Part shown: in pieces, positions 7,865-15,399 of the stretch | Position numbering within the stretch: the first letter of the stretch is position 1 | Layout: each line of letters starts with the position of its first letter | From: Marisediminicola senii | GTDB taxonomy: Bacteria; Actinomycetota; Actinomycetes; Actinomycetales; Microbacteriaceae | NCBI RefSeq assembly: GCF_011057645.1 | Contig: NZ_JAALGE010000006.1 | Location: 19,028 to 83,027, forward strand | Direction of reading: 5' to 3' | Length of the DNA: 64,000 bases | Notes under the pieces: model-generated | Seen by the model: only the letters and a program-made list of their open reading frames with translations | Database searches by the model: none | Told to the model about the DNA's origin: nothing | Translations under genes and position numbers: made by a program

Positions 7865-8671
7865 TTACAGCCGGGCGTACTTGGCGCGCGCGAAGCTGTA
7901 GATGCCGAACGCGATGAGCCCGGCGCCGACGAGCACCAGGATGATGCTGCCGAACGGCAGTTCGAGGAGCGACTTGAGCGCGCCGTCGAGGCCGGTGGCC
8001 TGGCTGGGGTCGACGGTGAACGCGGCGACGACCAGCAGGATGCCCACGACGGCGATCGCGATGCCCTTGGCGACGTACCCGGCCACGCCGAGTGCCGTGA
8101 CGGCGGTGCCCGCCGGCTTCGCGGGGATCGAGATGTCCTCCCTGAACTTCTGGGTCACGCCCTTGAACACGAAGTACCCGCCGATCGCGACGACGGCGAG
8201 GCCGAGCAGCGTCAGCAGCAGCACGCCGCCGGGGGCGCCCAGCACGGTCGCACTGAGGCTCTGCGTGTCTCCCGACGAGCTCGACGAGCCGCCGCTCGCG
8301 AACGTGAAGGCCGTGACTCCGACGGCGACGTAGGCCACGGCCTTGCCGAACTCCACCGCGCGGTGCGCCCACTTGCGCTTCTCCTCCTGGGCGGGCACGA
8401 GGATCGCCTCGAACACCTGCCAGAGCGCGAGCGCGAACAGGCCGACCGTGACGACCCAGAGCACGGCGACACCGCCGGGGGTGCTGGCGAGCTGCCCCAG
8501 GGCACCGGACTGGTCGGCGGATCCCGACCCCGAGCCGGTGACGACACCGATGGCGATACCGCCGATGAGCAGGTGGAGGATGCCATTGACGGCATAGCCG
8601 AGCCGCGCGAGCAGTTCGACGTACTTGTTGTTCTCGAGGGACCGCGCCGCCTGGTTCGCTGAGGTGTTCAC
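7865..8671 (-). CDS. DUF1206 domain membrane protein
   Basis: A 268-residue integral membrane protein made of repeated pairs of helices, matching DUF1206. It has about six transmembrane segments in three internal repeats, each beginning with a similar GYAV/GKAV/GYVAKGI pattern (near residues 25, 110 and 195), which is the hallmark of the family. The loops contain WQVFEAILVPAQEEKRKW and KGVTQKFRED, basic and probably cytoplasmic. The function is not known. Start is GTG at 8671 with a TACGCT box six bases upstream, so leaderless. Confidence 0.85.
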   Translation of the reverse strand: MNTSANQAARSLENNKYVELLARLGYAVNGILHLLIGGIAIGVVTGSGSGSADQSGALGQLASTPGGVAVLWVVTVGLFALALWQVFEAILVPAQEEKRKWAHRAVEFGKAVAYVAVGVTAFTFASGGSSSSSGDTQSLSATVLGAPGGVLLLTLLGLAVVAIGGYFVFKGVTQKFREDISIPAKPAGTAVTALGVAGYVAKGIAIAVVGILLVVAAFTVDPSQATGLDGALKSLLELPFGSIILVLVGAGLIAFGIYSFARAKYARL

Positions 8672-8677
8672 GGCCTC

Positions 8678-8683
8678 AGCGTA
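8678..8683 (-). promoter_or_regulatory. -10 box of the leaderless DUF1206 gene
   Basis: TACGCT on the minus strand, six bases before the GTG at 8671. It falls in the 20-base gap after the MFS gene. Confidence 0.45.
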
Positions 8684-8691
8684 ATGCGGGC

Positions 8692-9900
8692 TCAGCTCGG
8701 CTGGACGGCGACCGGCTCCGTGTCGGGGCTGGGGCTCGCGTCACGCTCGCGGAGGTCGGGGTGCCACCGCACGAACACCGTGGGAACGATGAAGCCGACG
8801 CCGGCGAATGCGGCGGCGACCCAGAAGCCGCCGACGGGCCCGTTGGCGTCGATGAGGAACCCGGCGAACGCCGACCCGATGGCCGCACCGATGAGCTGCC
8901 CGGTGCCCGCCCAGCCGTACGCCTCCGCGGTCTCGCTGAACTTGACGCTCGCCGACACGATGGCGAACATCACGGCGAGTGCTGGCGCGAGGGTGATGCC
9001 GGCGACGAGCAGTGCGGCCGAGAGCGACCAGAAGCCCGAGGCGAAGATCGCCAGGGTCATGCCGATGAACACGACGAACATGCGGCGGGAGAGCGCCCAC
9101 GGCCCGATCGGGATGTGGCCGAACGACAGCCCGCCGACCAGCGATGCGATCGCCCAGATGGCCAGCACGATGCCGGAGTCCGCCGACCCCTCGCCGAAGC
9201 TCGCGACCACGGAAGCCTCGACGGCGGCACATGCCCCGACCAGGAGGAACCCGGTGATGGTCGCCAGCAGCACCGGTCGGCGCGCGAGTACCTTGCCGAT
9301 CGAGCGGCGGCTGCGGGGGATGCGTACCCTGCCCACCTCGGGCGAGGCGATGAACCACGAGCCGCCGCCCACGAGGAACGCCATCGCGACGAGGATTGCC
9401 GTGGTGGTCGAGACCTGGGTGGCGATGAAGGTGGTGACCACGGGAGCCGCGACCCAGATGATCTCCTGGGCCGACGCGTCCAGCGAGAACAGCGGGGTGA
9501 GCTGGCGCGAGTTGACCATCTTCGGATAGATGGTGCGCACCGCGGGCTGCACGGGCGGGGTGGCGAGGCCGCCGACCAGGCCGATGAGCATGTACGCCCA
9601 GACCGGCAGCACGAGCAGCGCGACCGCGCCCATCGAGATCGCACACACGATGAGGGTGAGCACGAGCACGCGGCGCATGCCCCAGATGCCCATCCAGCGG
9701 CTGGTGAGGGGCCCCGCGACGGCCTGGCCGACGCTGGTGGCCGCGAGAACGAGGCCCGCCGCACCATAGGAGCCCGTGATGCCCTCGACGTGCAGGAGGT
9801 AGGCGAGCGACAGCATCCCATTGGGAAAACGCGCCGTCAGTTGTGCGCCGATGATGCGGGCAACCCCCGGGGTTCTCAACAGGTCTGCGTAGCTGCTCAC
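8692..9900 (-). CDS. MFS transporter
   Basis: A 402-residue major facilitator with about 12 transmembrane segments. The N-terminal half contains SVGQAVAGPLTSRWMGIWGMRRVL, the loop 2-3 signature that drives the rocker-switch motion; the central cytoplasmic loop is basic (RVRIPRSRRSIGKVLARR); the second half repeats the fold. It resembles drug or sugar efflux permeases of actinobacteria, but no substrate can be read. It begins with GTG at 9900, close behind a TAGGCT box on the minus strand. It is divergent from the ribonucleotide reductase operon, which starts about 280 bases away. Confidence 0.85.
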   Translation of the reverse strand: MSSYADLLRTPGVARIIGAQLTARFPNGMLSLAYLLHVEGITGSYGAAGLVLAATSVGQAVAGPLTSRWMGIWGMRRVLVLTLIVCAISMGAVALLVLPVWAYMLIGLVGGLATPPVQPAVRTIYPKMVNSRQLTPLFSLDASAQEIIWVAAPVVTTFIATQVSTTTAILVAMAFLVGGGSWFIASPEVGRVRIPRSRRSIGKVLARRPVLLATITGFLLVGACAAVEASVVASFGEGSADSGIVLAIWAIASLVGGLSFGHIPIGPWALSRRMFVVFIGMTLAIFASGFWSLSAALLVAGITLAPALAVMFAIVSASVKFSETAEAYGWAGTGQLIGAAIGSAFAGFLIDANGPVGGFWVAAAFAGVGFIVPTVFVRWHPDLRERDASPSPDTEPVAVQPS

Positions 9901-9908
9901 GAGGGTTC

Positions 9909-9914
9909 AGCCTA
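9909..9914 (-). promoter_or_regulatory. -10 box of the MFS gene
   Basis: TAGGCT on the minus strand, eight bases before the GTG at 9900, so the leader would be one or two bases at most. Confidence 0.45.
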
Positions 9915-9958
9915 GCTGTGGCGGGGGCTCCGCGGAGTGTCGGCGGTGGACCCTAGCC

Positions 9959-9997
9959 TGTGCATAAGTCCGCGAACTTATACACACCTGTGGATGA
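9959..9997. promoter_or_regulatory. Cluster of three DnaA-box-like sequences upstream of nrdA
   Basis: The bases TGTGCATAA (9959-9967, minus-strand TTATGCACA), TTATACACA (9978-9986) and TGTGGATGA (9989-9997, minus-strand TCATCCACA) resemble the DnaA box TTATNCACA. The first two match it exactly and the third differs at one base. They lie about 190 bases before the nrdA start. DnaA control of ribonucleotide reductase is established in E. coli; here it is inferred. Confidence 0.55.
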
Positions 9998-10003
9998 CAC
10001 GCC

Positions 10004-10049
10004 CACTACATATTGCGATGCAAGATTGTCAGAGGGCCCGTATATAGTG
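10004..10049. promoter_or_regulatory. Two NrdR-box-like repeats upstream of nrdA
   Basis: CACTACATATTGCG (10004-10017) and an imperfect copy centred on TATATAGTG (10036-10049) resemble the NrdR operator (consensus about acactatatagtgt). Their centres are 32 bases apart, the three-turn spacing usual for paired NrdR boxes. NrdR represses ribonucleotide reductase genes when dATP is high. The following leader of about 130 bases contains nothing else recognised. Confidence 0.55.
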
Positions 10050-10182
10050 ATTGAACTGTCCAACCGCAGCTGTCGGTTTGGGGGGCAGAACCAGGTGCGG
10101 CCGCGTTTTACCGGCGTCGCCGGTGCCTGCAACTGATTTCACTGAACTGTTTAAAACCGGGGACGCAAGGGAGTTATTTTTC

Positions 10183-12669
10183 GTGGCAATTACCGTAGTG
10201 AAGCGCAATGGCGAACGAGAGCCATACGACGCCAACAAGATCAACCTCGCCATCGAGCACGCGAGCGCTGGCCTCGACGGCAACATCGCCTGGGTCACCC
10301 AGATCGCGTCCGAGCTCGAGATCACCCTCTTCGACGGTATCTCCACCCAGCAGCTCGACGAGGCCGTCATCCAGGTCGCCCTGCAGAACGTCAAGGACGA
10401 CCCGGCCTTCGACACGGTCGCCGCGCGACTGCTCCTCAAGACCATCTACAAGCGCGTGCTCGGAGACTACGAGACCGCCGACGAACTCAAGTCGCTGCAC
10501 GCGGCACACTTCGCCATCAACATCACCCGCGGGGTCGAGGAGAAGCTCCTCGACCCCCGCCTGATCGAGATGTTCGACCTCGACGTGCTCGCGGCCGCCC
10601 TCGACCCGGTGCACGACGACCTGCTCAAGTACATCGGCGTCGTCACGCTCAACAACCGGTACGGCATCAAGGGCCGCAACGGCGACGCCCTCGAGGTTCC
10701 CCAGTACTTCTGGATGCGCATCGCCATGGGCCTGTCGCTCAACGAGGCCAACCCGACCGCCCAGGCGATCGTCTTCTACGAGAAGATGGCCAAGCTCGAG
10801 TACCTCGCCGCCGGCTCCACGCTCGTCAACGCCGGAACGATCTACCCGCAGCTCGCGAACTGCTTCGTCATGGAGATGCAGGACGACATCGAGCACATCG
10901 CGAAGACCACCCGCGATGTCATGTGGCTGACCAAGGGAACCGGCGGCATCGGCCTCTCGGTCACCAAGCTGCGCGCCCAGGGCTCGCCCATCCGGTCGAA
11001 CAACACGTCGTCCACCGGGCCGATCCCGTTCATGCACACCATCGACTCGATCCTGCGCGCGGTCAGCCGCGGCGGCAAGAAGTTCGGTGCCCTCTGCTTC
11101 TACATGGAGAACTGGCACCTCGACTTTCCCGAGTTCCTCGACCTCCGCCAGAACTCCGGCGACCCGTACCGCCGCACCCGCACCGCCAACACCGCGGTAT
11201 GGATCAGCGACGAGTTCATGAAGCGCGTGCAGAACGACCAGGACTGGTACCTGTTCGACCCGCTCGAGGTCTCCGACCTCAACGAGCTCTACGGCAAGGA
11301 GTTCAGCGCCCGTTACGCCGAGTACGTCGCCCTCGCCGACGCCGGCAAGCTGCGCATGTTCAAGCGCATCAAGGCGCGCGAGCAGTTCAAGTCGATTCTC
11401 ATCTCGCTCCAGACCACCTCGCACCCGTGGCTCACCTGGAAGGACACGATCAACAACCGTGCCCTGAACAACAACACGGGCACCATCCACCTGTCGAACC
11501 TCTGCACCGAGATCACCCTCCCGCAGGACGAAGACAACGTGTCGGTCTGCAACCTCGCGTCGATCAACCTGTCGCAGCACCTCTCTACGGTCGACGGTCG
11601 CCTCACGGTGGACTACGCGAAGATCGCGGAGAGCGCGCGCCTCGCCGTGCGCCAGCTCGACAACCTCATCGACATCACCCGCTCGTCGGTCAAGGAGGCG
11701 GACTTCTCGAACGAGCAGAACCGCGCCGTCGGCCTCGGCGTCATGGGCTTCACCGACGTGGTCGAGCGCCTCGGCGTCAGCTACGAGAGCGAAGAGTCGT
11801 ACGACCTGATCGACGAGATCATGGAGCACGTCTCCTACGCGGCCATCGACGAGAGCGCCAACCTCGCCCGTGAGCGCGGCTCGTACGCGAACTTCGAGGG
11901 CTCCGGCTGGTCGAAGGGCATGGTGCCGCTCGACAGCATCGCGCTCACCGAGGCAGACCGTGGCATCCCCGTCGCCGTCAACCGCACCACCCGCCTCGAC
12001 TGGGATGCCCTGCGCACCAAGGTCGCCGGCGGAATGCGCAACGCGACCCTGATGGCGATCGCCCCGACCGCGTCGATCGGCCTCGTCGCCGGCACCACCC
12101 CCGGCCTCGACCCGCAGTTCTCGCAGATCTTCAGCCGCGCCACCTCGAACGGCAAGTTCCTCGAGGTGAACCGCAACCTGGTCACCGATCTGCAGAAGCT
12201 CGGCATCTGGGACTCGACCCGCGAGACGATCCTGCGCAGCCAGGGCGACATCCAGAACATCGACTCGATCCCCGACCACGTCAAGGCCACGTACAAGACG
12301 AGCTTCCAGCTCTCGCCGTACGCGTTCCTCGAGGTCGCGGCCCGTGCGCAGAAGTGGATCGACCAGGCCATCAGCCGCAACATGTACCTCGAGACGCGCG
12401 ACCTCGGCGACATGATGGACATCTACATGGGAGCGTGGGAGCGCGGCGTCAAGACGACGTACTACCTGCACATGAAGCCCCGGCACACGGCAGAGCAGTC
12501 CACCGTCAAGGTCAACAAGGCGGAGGGACTCGGTTCGGGTGCCAAGCGCGGCTTCGGCGCCCCGTCGGCGGCCACGGTCGTGCCCGTTCCCGCCGAGCAG
12601 GCCGCGGCACCGGCATCCGCACCCCGCAAGGGTTTCGGGTTCGGCGGAGTCTCGAAGGGTGACAGCTGA
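10183..12669 (+). CDS. nrdA: Ribonucleoside-diphosphate reductase, alpha subunit
   Basis: The 828-residue catalytic subunit that reduces ribonucleotides to deoxyribonucleotides. Residues 1-90 form an ATP-cone (VVKRNGEREPYDANKI), the dATP-sensing domain. The active-site cysteines are C227 (LANCFV), the thiyl radical C441 (SNLCTEI) and C456 (VCNLAS). The paired tyrosines Y760-Y761 (TTYYLHMKP) complete the radical path from the beta subunit. The frame then runs through a Gly/Ala/Pro linker and stops at GGVSKGDS without any cysteine, although this subunit normally ends in a cysteine pair that re-reduces the active site. A coupled 57-codon ORF starts on the same bases (TGATG). The GTG at 10183 is set by AAGGGAG at 10167-10173. 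Confidence 0.93.
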   Translation: MAITVVKRNGEREPYDANKINLAIEHASAGLDGNIAWVTQIASELEITLFDGISTQQLDEAVIQVALQNVKDDPAFDTVAARLLLKTIYKRVLGDYETADELKSLHAAHFAINITRGVEEKLLDPRLIEMFDLDVLAAALDPVHDDLLKYIGVVTLNNRYGIKGRNGDALEVPQYFWMRIAMGLSLNEANPTAQAIVFYEKMAKLEYLAAGSTLVNAGTIYPQLANCFVMEMQDDIEHIAKTTRDVMWLTKGTGGIGLSVTKLRAQGSPIRSNNTSSTGPIPFMHTIDSILRAVSRGGKKFGALCFYMENWHLDFPEFLDLRQNSGDPYRRTRTANTAVWISDEFMKRVQNDQDWYLFDPLEVSDLNELYGKEFSARYAEYVALADAGKLRMFKRIKAREQFKSILISLQTTSHPWLTWKDTINNRALNNNTGTIHLSNLCTEITLPQDEDNVSVCNLASINLSQHLSTVDGRLTVDYAKIAESARLAVRQLDNLIDITRSSVKEADFSNEQNRAVGLGVMGFTDVVERLGVSYESEESYDLIDEIMEHVSYAAIDESANLARERGSYANFEGSGWSKGMVPLDSIALTEADRGIPVAVNRTTRLDWDALRTKVAGGMRNATLMAIAPTASIGLVAGTTPGLDPQFSQIFSRATSNGKFLEVNRNLVTDLQKLGIWDSTRETILRSQGDIQNIDSIPDHVKATYKTSFQLSPYAFLEVAARAQKWIDQAISRNMYLETRDLGDMMDIYMGAWERGVKTTYYLHMKPRHTAEQSTVKVNKAEGLGSGAKRGFGAPSAATVVPVPAEQAAAPASAPRKGFGFGGVSKGDS

Positions 12670-12842
12670 TGGGAACCCTGACTTACACGGAGCAGGCCTT
12701 CGCCGGGCAGACGTCCACCTTCGACGGGCACACTGAGGTGGAGGGCGACACCGTTGAGGTGGCTCCGTTCGAGGCGGCTCCGTTCGAATACTTCGTACCG
12801 GTCGACCCGATGGACGACCTGCAGTGCGACAGCTGCCAGTAG
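12669..12842 (+). CDS. 57-residue protein ending in CDSCQ; candidate separate C-terminal redox tail of NrdA
   Basis: This short ORF starts inside the nrdA stop (TGATG) and ends 65 bases before nrdB. It encodes 57 mostly acidic, glycine- and threonine-rich residues; the only cysteines are C53 and C56 in the terminal LQCDSCQ. Many class I alpha subunits end in the same CxxCQ pattern (CEACQ-type tails), which carries electrons from thioredoxin to the active site, while the nrdA product here lacks that tail. I infer that the tail has been split off and works in trans, translated by termination-reinitiation. A -1 frameshift seems less likely: the window between the preceding stop in this frame (12660-12662) and the overlap holds no slippery heptamer. 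An unrelated small protein is the alternative. Confidence 0.7.
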   Translation: MGTLTYTEQAFAGQTSTFDGHTEVEGDTVEVAPFEAAPFEYFVPVDPMDDLQCDSCQ

Positions 12843-12907
12843 GCGGCCACCCGTGACTCCGCTCCAGACTTTTCATCTTCGAACAGCGACAAGAGAGAAC
12901 TAAGACA

Positions 12908-13900
12908 ATGGGTATTCTCGGCACCGGCCTGCAAGAGGGCCTCCTGCTCAAGCCAATCCGCTACCAGTGGGCCATGGACCTGTACGACCAGGCCGTCGCC
13001 AACACCTGGTTCCCGAACGAGATCCAGCTCGGCGAGGACATCGCCGACTTCAAGAAGATGACCGACGAGGAACGTCACGCCGTCACCTTCTTGATGAGCT
13101 ACTTCAACCCGAACGAACTGTTGGTCAACAAGGCCCTCGCGTTCGGCGTCTACCCCTACATCAACGCGGCGGAGTGCAGCCTGTACCTCGCGAAGCAGAT
13201 GTGGGAAGAAGCCAACCACTGCATGTCGTTCGAGTACGTGCTCGAGACCTTCCCGATCGACCGTGAGGCCGCGTACAACTCGCACGTCGACATCCCGTCG
13301 ATGGCCCGCAAGGAAGAGTTCGAGGTGCGCTACATCAAGCGCATGACCGAGCAGACCCTCGACATCACCACCACCGAGGGCAAGAAGGACTTCGTTCGCA
13401 ACCTCGTTGCGTACAACGTCATCCTCGAGGGCATCTGGTTCTACTCGGGCTTCATGGTCGCCCTGTCGTTCCGCCAGCGCAACCTGCTGCGCAACTTCGG
13501 TTCGCTCATGGACTGGGTCGTTCGCGACGAGAGCCTGCACCTCAAGTTCGGAATCAACCTCATCCTGACCGTGCTCGAGGAGAACCCCGACCTGCAGACG
13601 GAGGAGTTCGCCGCCGAGATCAAGCAGATGATCCTCGACGCCGTCGAGATGGAGGAGCAGTACAACCACGACCTGCTCCCCGGCGGAATCCTCGGCCTCA
13701 ACGCGACGTACATCAACCAGTACGTCAAGTACCTGGCCGACCGTCGCCTCGAGGAGCTCGGCTTCGAAGCACACTACAACGTGTCGAACCCGGCGAAGTG
13801 GATGGCTGCGGCGAACGACACCCTGCAGCTGGTCAACTTCTTCGAGTCGACCAACACGTCGTACGAGTCGAACGCCTCGGCCACCGTCGGCGCCAAGTAG
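12908..13900 (+). CDS. nrdB: Ribonucleoside-diphosphate reductase, beta subunit, class Ic-like
   Basis: The 330-residue metal-cofactor subunit that generates the radical for NrdA. The six ligands are visible as E70, E101, H104, E174, E208 and H211. The spacing between them is identical to that of the class Ic protein of Chlamydia trachomatis (E89, E120, H123, E193, E227, H230). The residue at the radical tyrosine position (Y122 in E. coli) is F108 in EANHCMSFEY, and the first ligand is Glu rather than Asp; both are class Ic traits. Such enzymes store the oxidising equivalent in a Mn/Fe centre instead of a tyrosyl radical. A C-terminal tyrosine (TNTSYESN) could link to the radical path of NrdA. 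AAGAGAG upstream serves as binding site. The class is inferred from residues only. Confidence 0.93.
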   Translation: MGILGTGLQEGLLLKPIRYQWAMDLYDQAVANTWFPNEIQLGEDIADFKKMTDEERHAVTFLMSYFNPNELLVNKALAFGVYPYINAAECSLYLAKQMWEEANHCMSFEYVLETFPIDREAAYNSHVDIPSMARKEEFEVRYIKRMTEQTLDITTTEGKKDFVRNLVAYNVILEGIWFYSGFMVALSFRQRNLLRNFGSLMDWVVRDESLHLKFGINLILTVLEENPDLQTEEFAAEIKQMILDAVEMEEQYNHDLLPGGILGLNATYINQYVKYLADRRLEELGFEAHYNVSNPAKWMAAANDTLQLVNFFESTNTSYESNASATVGAK

Positions 13901-13923
13901 TCACCAGCACTCCGTAGTATCCG

Positions 13924-13960
13924 GATGGCGGGCCCGCGCACAGCGCGGCCCGCCATCTTT
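13924..13960 (+). terminator. Terminator of the nrd operon
   Basis: A long hairpin: GATGGCGGGC (13924-13933) pairs with GCCCGCCATC (13948-13957), extended inward by CGCGC/GCGCG, followed by TTT. Confidence 0.8.
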
Positions 13961-14010
13961 CGCGTCCCGAGGGTTTGCCCCTCCCACCTGCAACAGAACG
14001 ATTCGAGAAC

Positions 14011-14493
14011 GTGACCATCAGAACCATCCGCGTGCCGTGGACAGATCCGCGCGCCGTCGCACTGCGCGAACTCATGGACCGCGAGATCGTCGAGCGCTAC
14101 ACCGGCCGCCACGACGACGACCCCGACTTCGCCTCGAAGGCCGCCGTCGCCTTCGCGCTCGACCCGGCCGACGTCGTCGCCGTCGTGCTCGGCATCGACG
14201 ATGCCGGCGAGGCCGTCGCGCACGCCGCGCTGCGCCGCCTGGCCGGCCGCTACGAGGTCAAGCGCGTGATCGTGCTGCCGCAGGCTCGCGGCGCCGGCGT
14301 CGGCCGCCTCATGATGGCCGCGATCGAAGAGGCCGCGCGCGAGTGCGGTGCGGATTCCGTCATCCTGCAGACCGGCGACCGGCAGCCCGACGCGGTCGCG
14401 CTGTACTCCCGCATCGGCTACCGCCCCATCCCGGTCTACGAGCCGTACCGCGCCGTGACCAACTCGATGTGCTTCGAGAAGCAGCTGGCCTGA
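14011..14493 (+). CDS. GNAT family N-acetyltransferase
   Basis: A 160-residue acetyl-CoA-dependent acetyltransferase. Motif A, the pyrophosphate loop, is visible as VLPQARGAGVGRLMMAAIEEAA around residues 90-110, preceded by the strand YEVKRVIV and followed by LYSRIGYRPIPVY, where the tyrosine usually acts as general acid. The substrate is unknown; the family acetylates amines on small molecules, antibiotics and proteins. I chose the GTG at 14011, which begins at TIRTIRVPW, rather than a TTG 36 bases upstream. It converges on the fumarylacetoacetate-hydrolase-like gene four bases away. Confidence 0.75.
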   Translation: MTIRTIRVPWTDPRAVALRELMDREIVERYTGRHDDDPDFASKAAVAFALDPADVVAVVLGIDDAGEAVAHAALRRLAGRYEVKRVIVLPQARGAGVGRLMMAAIEEAARECGADSVILQTGDRQPDAVALYSRIGYRPIPVYEPYRAVTNSMCFEKQLA

Positions 14494-14497
14494 CCCG

Positions 14498-15322
14498 TCA
14501 CGAGTCGGCGATCACCGGCGTGCGCAGAATGCCGAGTCTCTCGACCTCGACCTCGACCACATCGCCGGGGCCGAGGAGTACCGGGGGAGTTTGGGTGTAG
14601 CCGACCCCCTCGGGGGTGCCTGTCACGAGGATGTCGCCGGGGTTGAGGGTCATCGTGCGACTTACGAGCGCTAGCACGGAACCCAGCTCGAAGATCATGT
14701 CGCGGCTGTTGCCATCCTGCATTACTTCGCCGTTAACTCGGCAGGTCACCCTGAGGCCATCGCGCAGGTCGCCCACCTCGTCCGCAGTCACCAGGTCGCC
14801 GATCGGGCCAGATGCGTCGGCGTTCTTGCCGAGGGTCCACTGCGCGGTCAACTTTTGCGCGCGCCGCGCGCTGAGGTCGTTGAACGTCGCATACCCAACT
14901 ACGGCCGCCCGCGCCTCGTCGGCATCGGCGTTCTTCAGCGGCGCTCCGACGAAGGCTGCGATCTCTGCTTCCCAATCCAGCCCGTCCTCGTCGATGGGAA
15001 CCGTCGTCGGGGCGCCATCCACGGTGAGCGACGCCGTCCACCGGCCGAAGATGAGCGGGTAGTCCGGCACGCCGAAGGAACCCTCTGCTGCGTGAGCGCG
15101 GTAGTTCAGGCCGAGGCAGAGCACCCGAGCCGAGGGGAGCACGGGCGGGACCAGGGTTACCGACTCCGCGGCCATTCGTTCGGCAATATCGGGTGCCCGG
15201 GCGACCCAGCCCGCTGGATCCGTCCAGAAGGTGTCGACGGCGCAGAGCGGTATGAGTCCGTCGGGCGCACGCGCCGCGATCTCGACGCCGTTCGGCGCCT
15301 GGTACCCGACGATCCTCACCAT
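14498..15322 (-). CDS. Fumarylacetoacetate hydrolase family protein
   Basis: A 274-residue protein of the FAH family, which hydrolyses or decarboxylates acylpyruvates and ring-cleavage products. The fold begins near residue 67 with VLCLGLNYRAHAAEG. The metal site is formed by acidic residues in LDWEAEIAAFVG and DLSARRAQK, and the C-terminal ILVTGTPEGVGYTQTPPVLLGPGDVVEVEVE is the signature end of the domain. It probably acts on an intermediate of the neighbouring pathway. The gene runs opposite to the adjacent GntR regulator, from a 77-base intergenic region. GGGAG precedes the ATG. The true substrate is not known. Confidence 0.85.
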   Translation of the reverse strand: MVRIVGYQAPNGVEIAARAPDGLIPLCAVDTFWTDPAGWVARAPDIAERMAAESVTLVPPVLPSARVLCLGLNYRAHAAEGSFGVPDYPLIFGRWTASLTVDGAPTTVPIDEDGLDWEAEIAAFVGAPLKNADADEARAAVVGYATFNDLSARRAQKLTAQWTLGKNADASGPIGDLVTADEVGDLRDGLRVTCRVNGEVMQDGNSRDMIFELGSVLALVSRTMTLNPGDILVTGTPEGVGYTQTPPVLLGPGDVVEVEVERLGILRTPVIADS

Positions 15323-15387
15323 GCACTCCCTCGACTAAACATGCGAACCTTTCGGACTATTCTATGGCCGCAGCGAGCTCGCCGTGT

Positions 15388-15393
15388 TAGGTT
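15388..15393 (+). promoter_or_regulatory. -10 box of the leaderless GntR operon
   Basis: TAGGTT ends six bases before the ATG at 15400. The 77-base gap with the divergent hydrolase gene probably also holds the operator of the GntR protein, but no convincing palindrome was seen. Confidence 0.45.
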
Positions 15394-15399
15394 TCGGGA

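Noticed and set aside
10050..10182. Riboswitch in the nrdA leader
   Set aside because: I looked for a cobalamin-type conserved core and saw none; the only structure is a short CCGGCGTCGCCGG hairpin.
12660..12669. Programmed -1 frameshift joining nrdA to the small ORF
   Set aside because: The small ORF's frame has a stop at 12660-12662 and the bases after it contain no slippery heptamer; coupled restart at TGATG explains the layout better.
10174..12951. 925-codon open frame on the strand opposite nrdA
   Set aside because: It is a by-product of the high GC3 of nrdA; its product is low in complexity and rich in Arg, Val, Leu and Asp with no domain.
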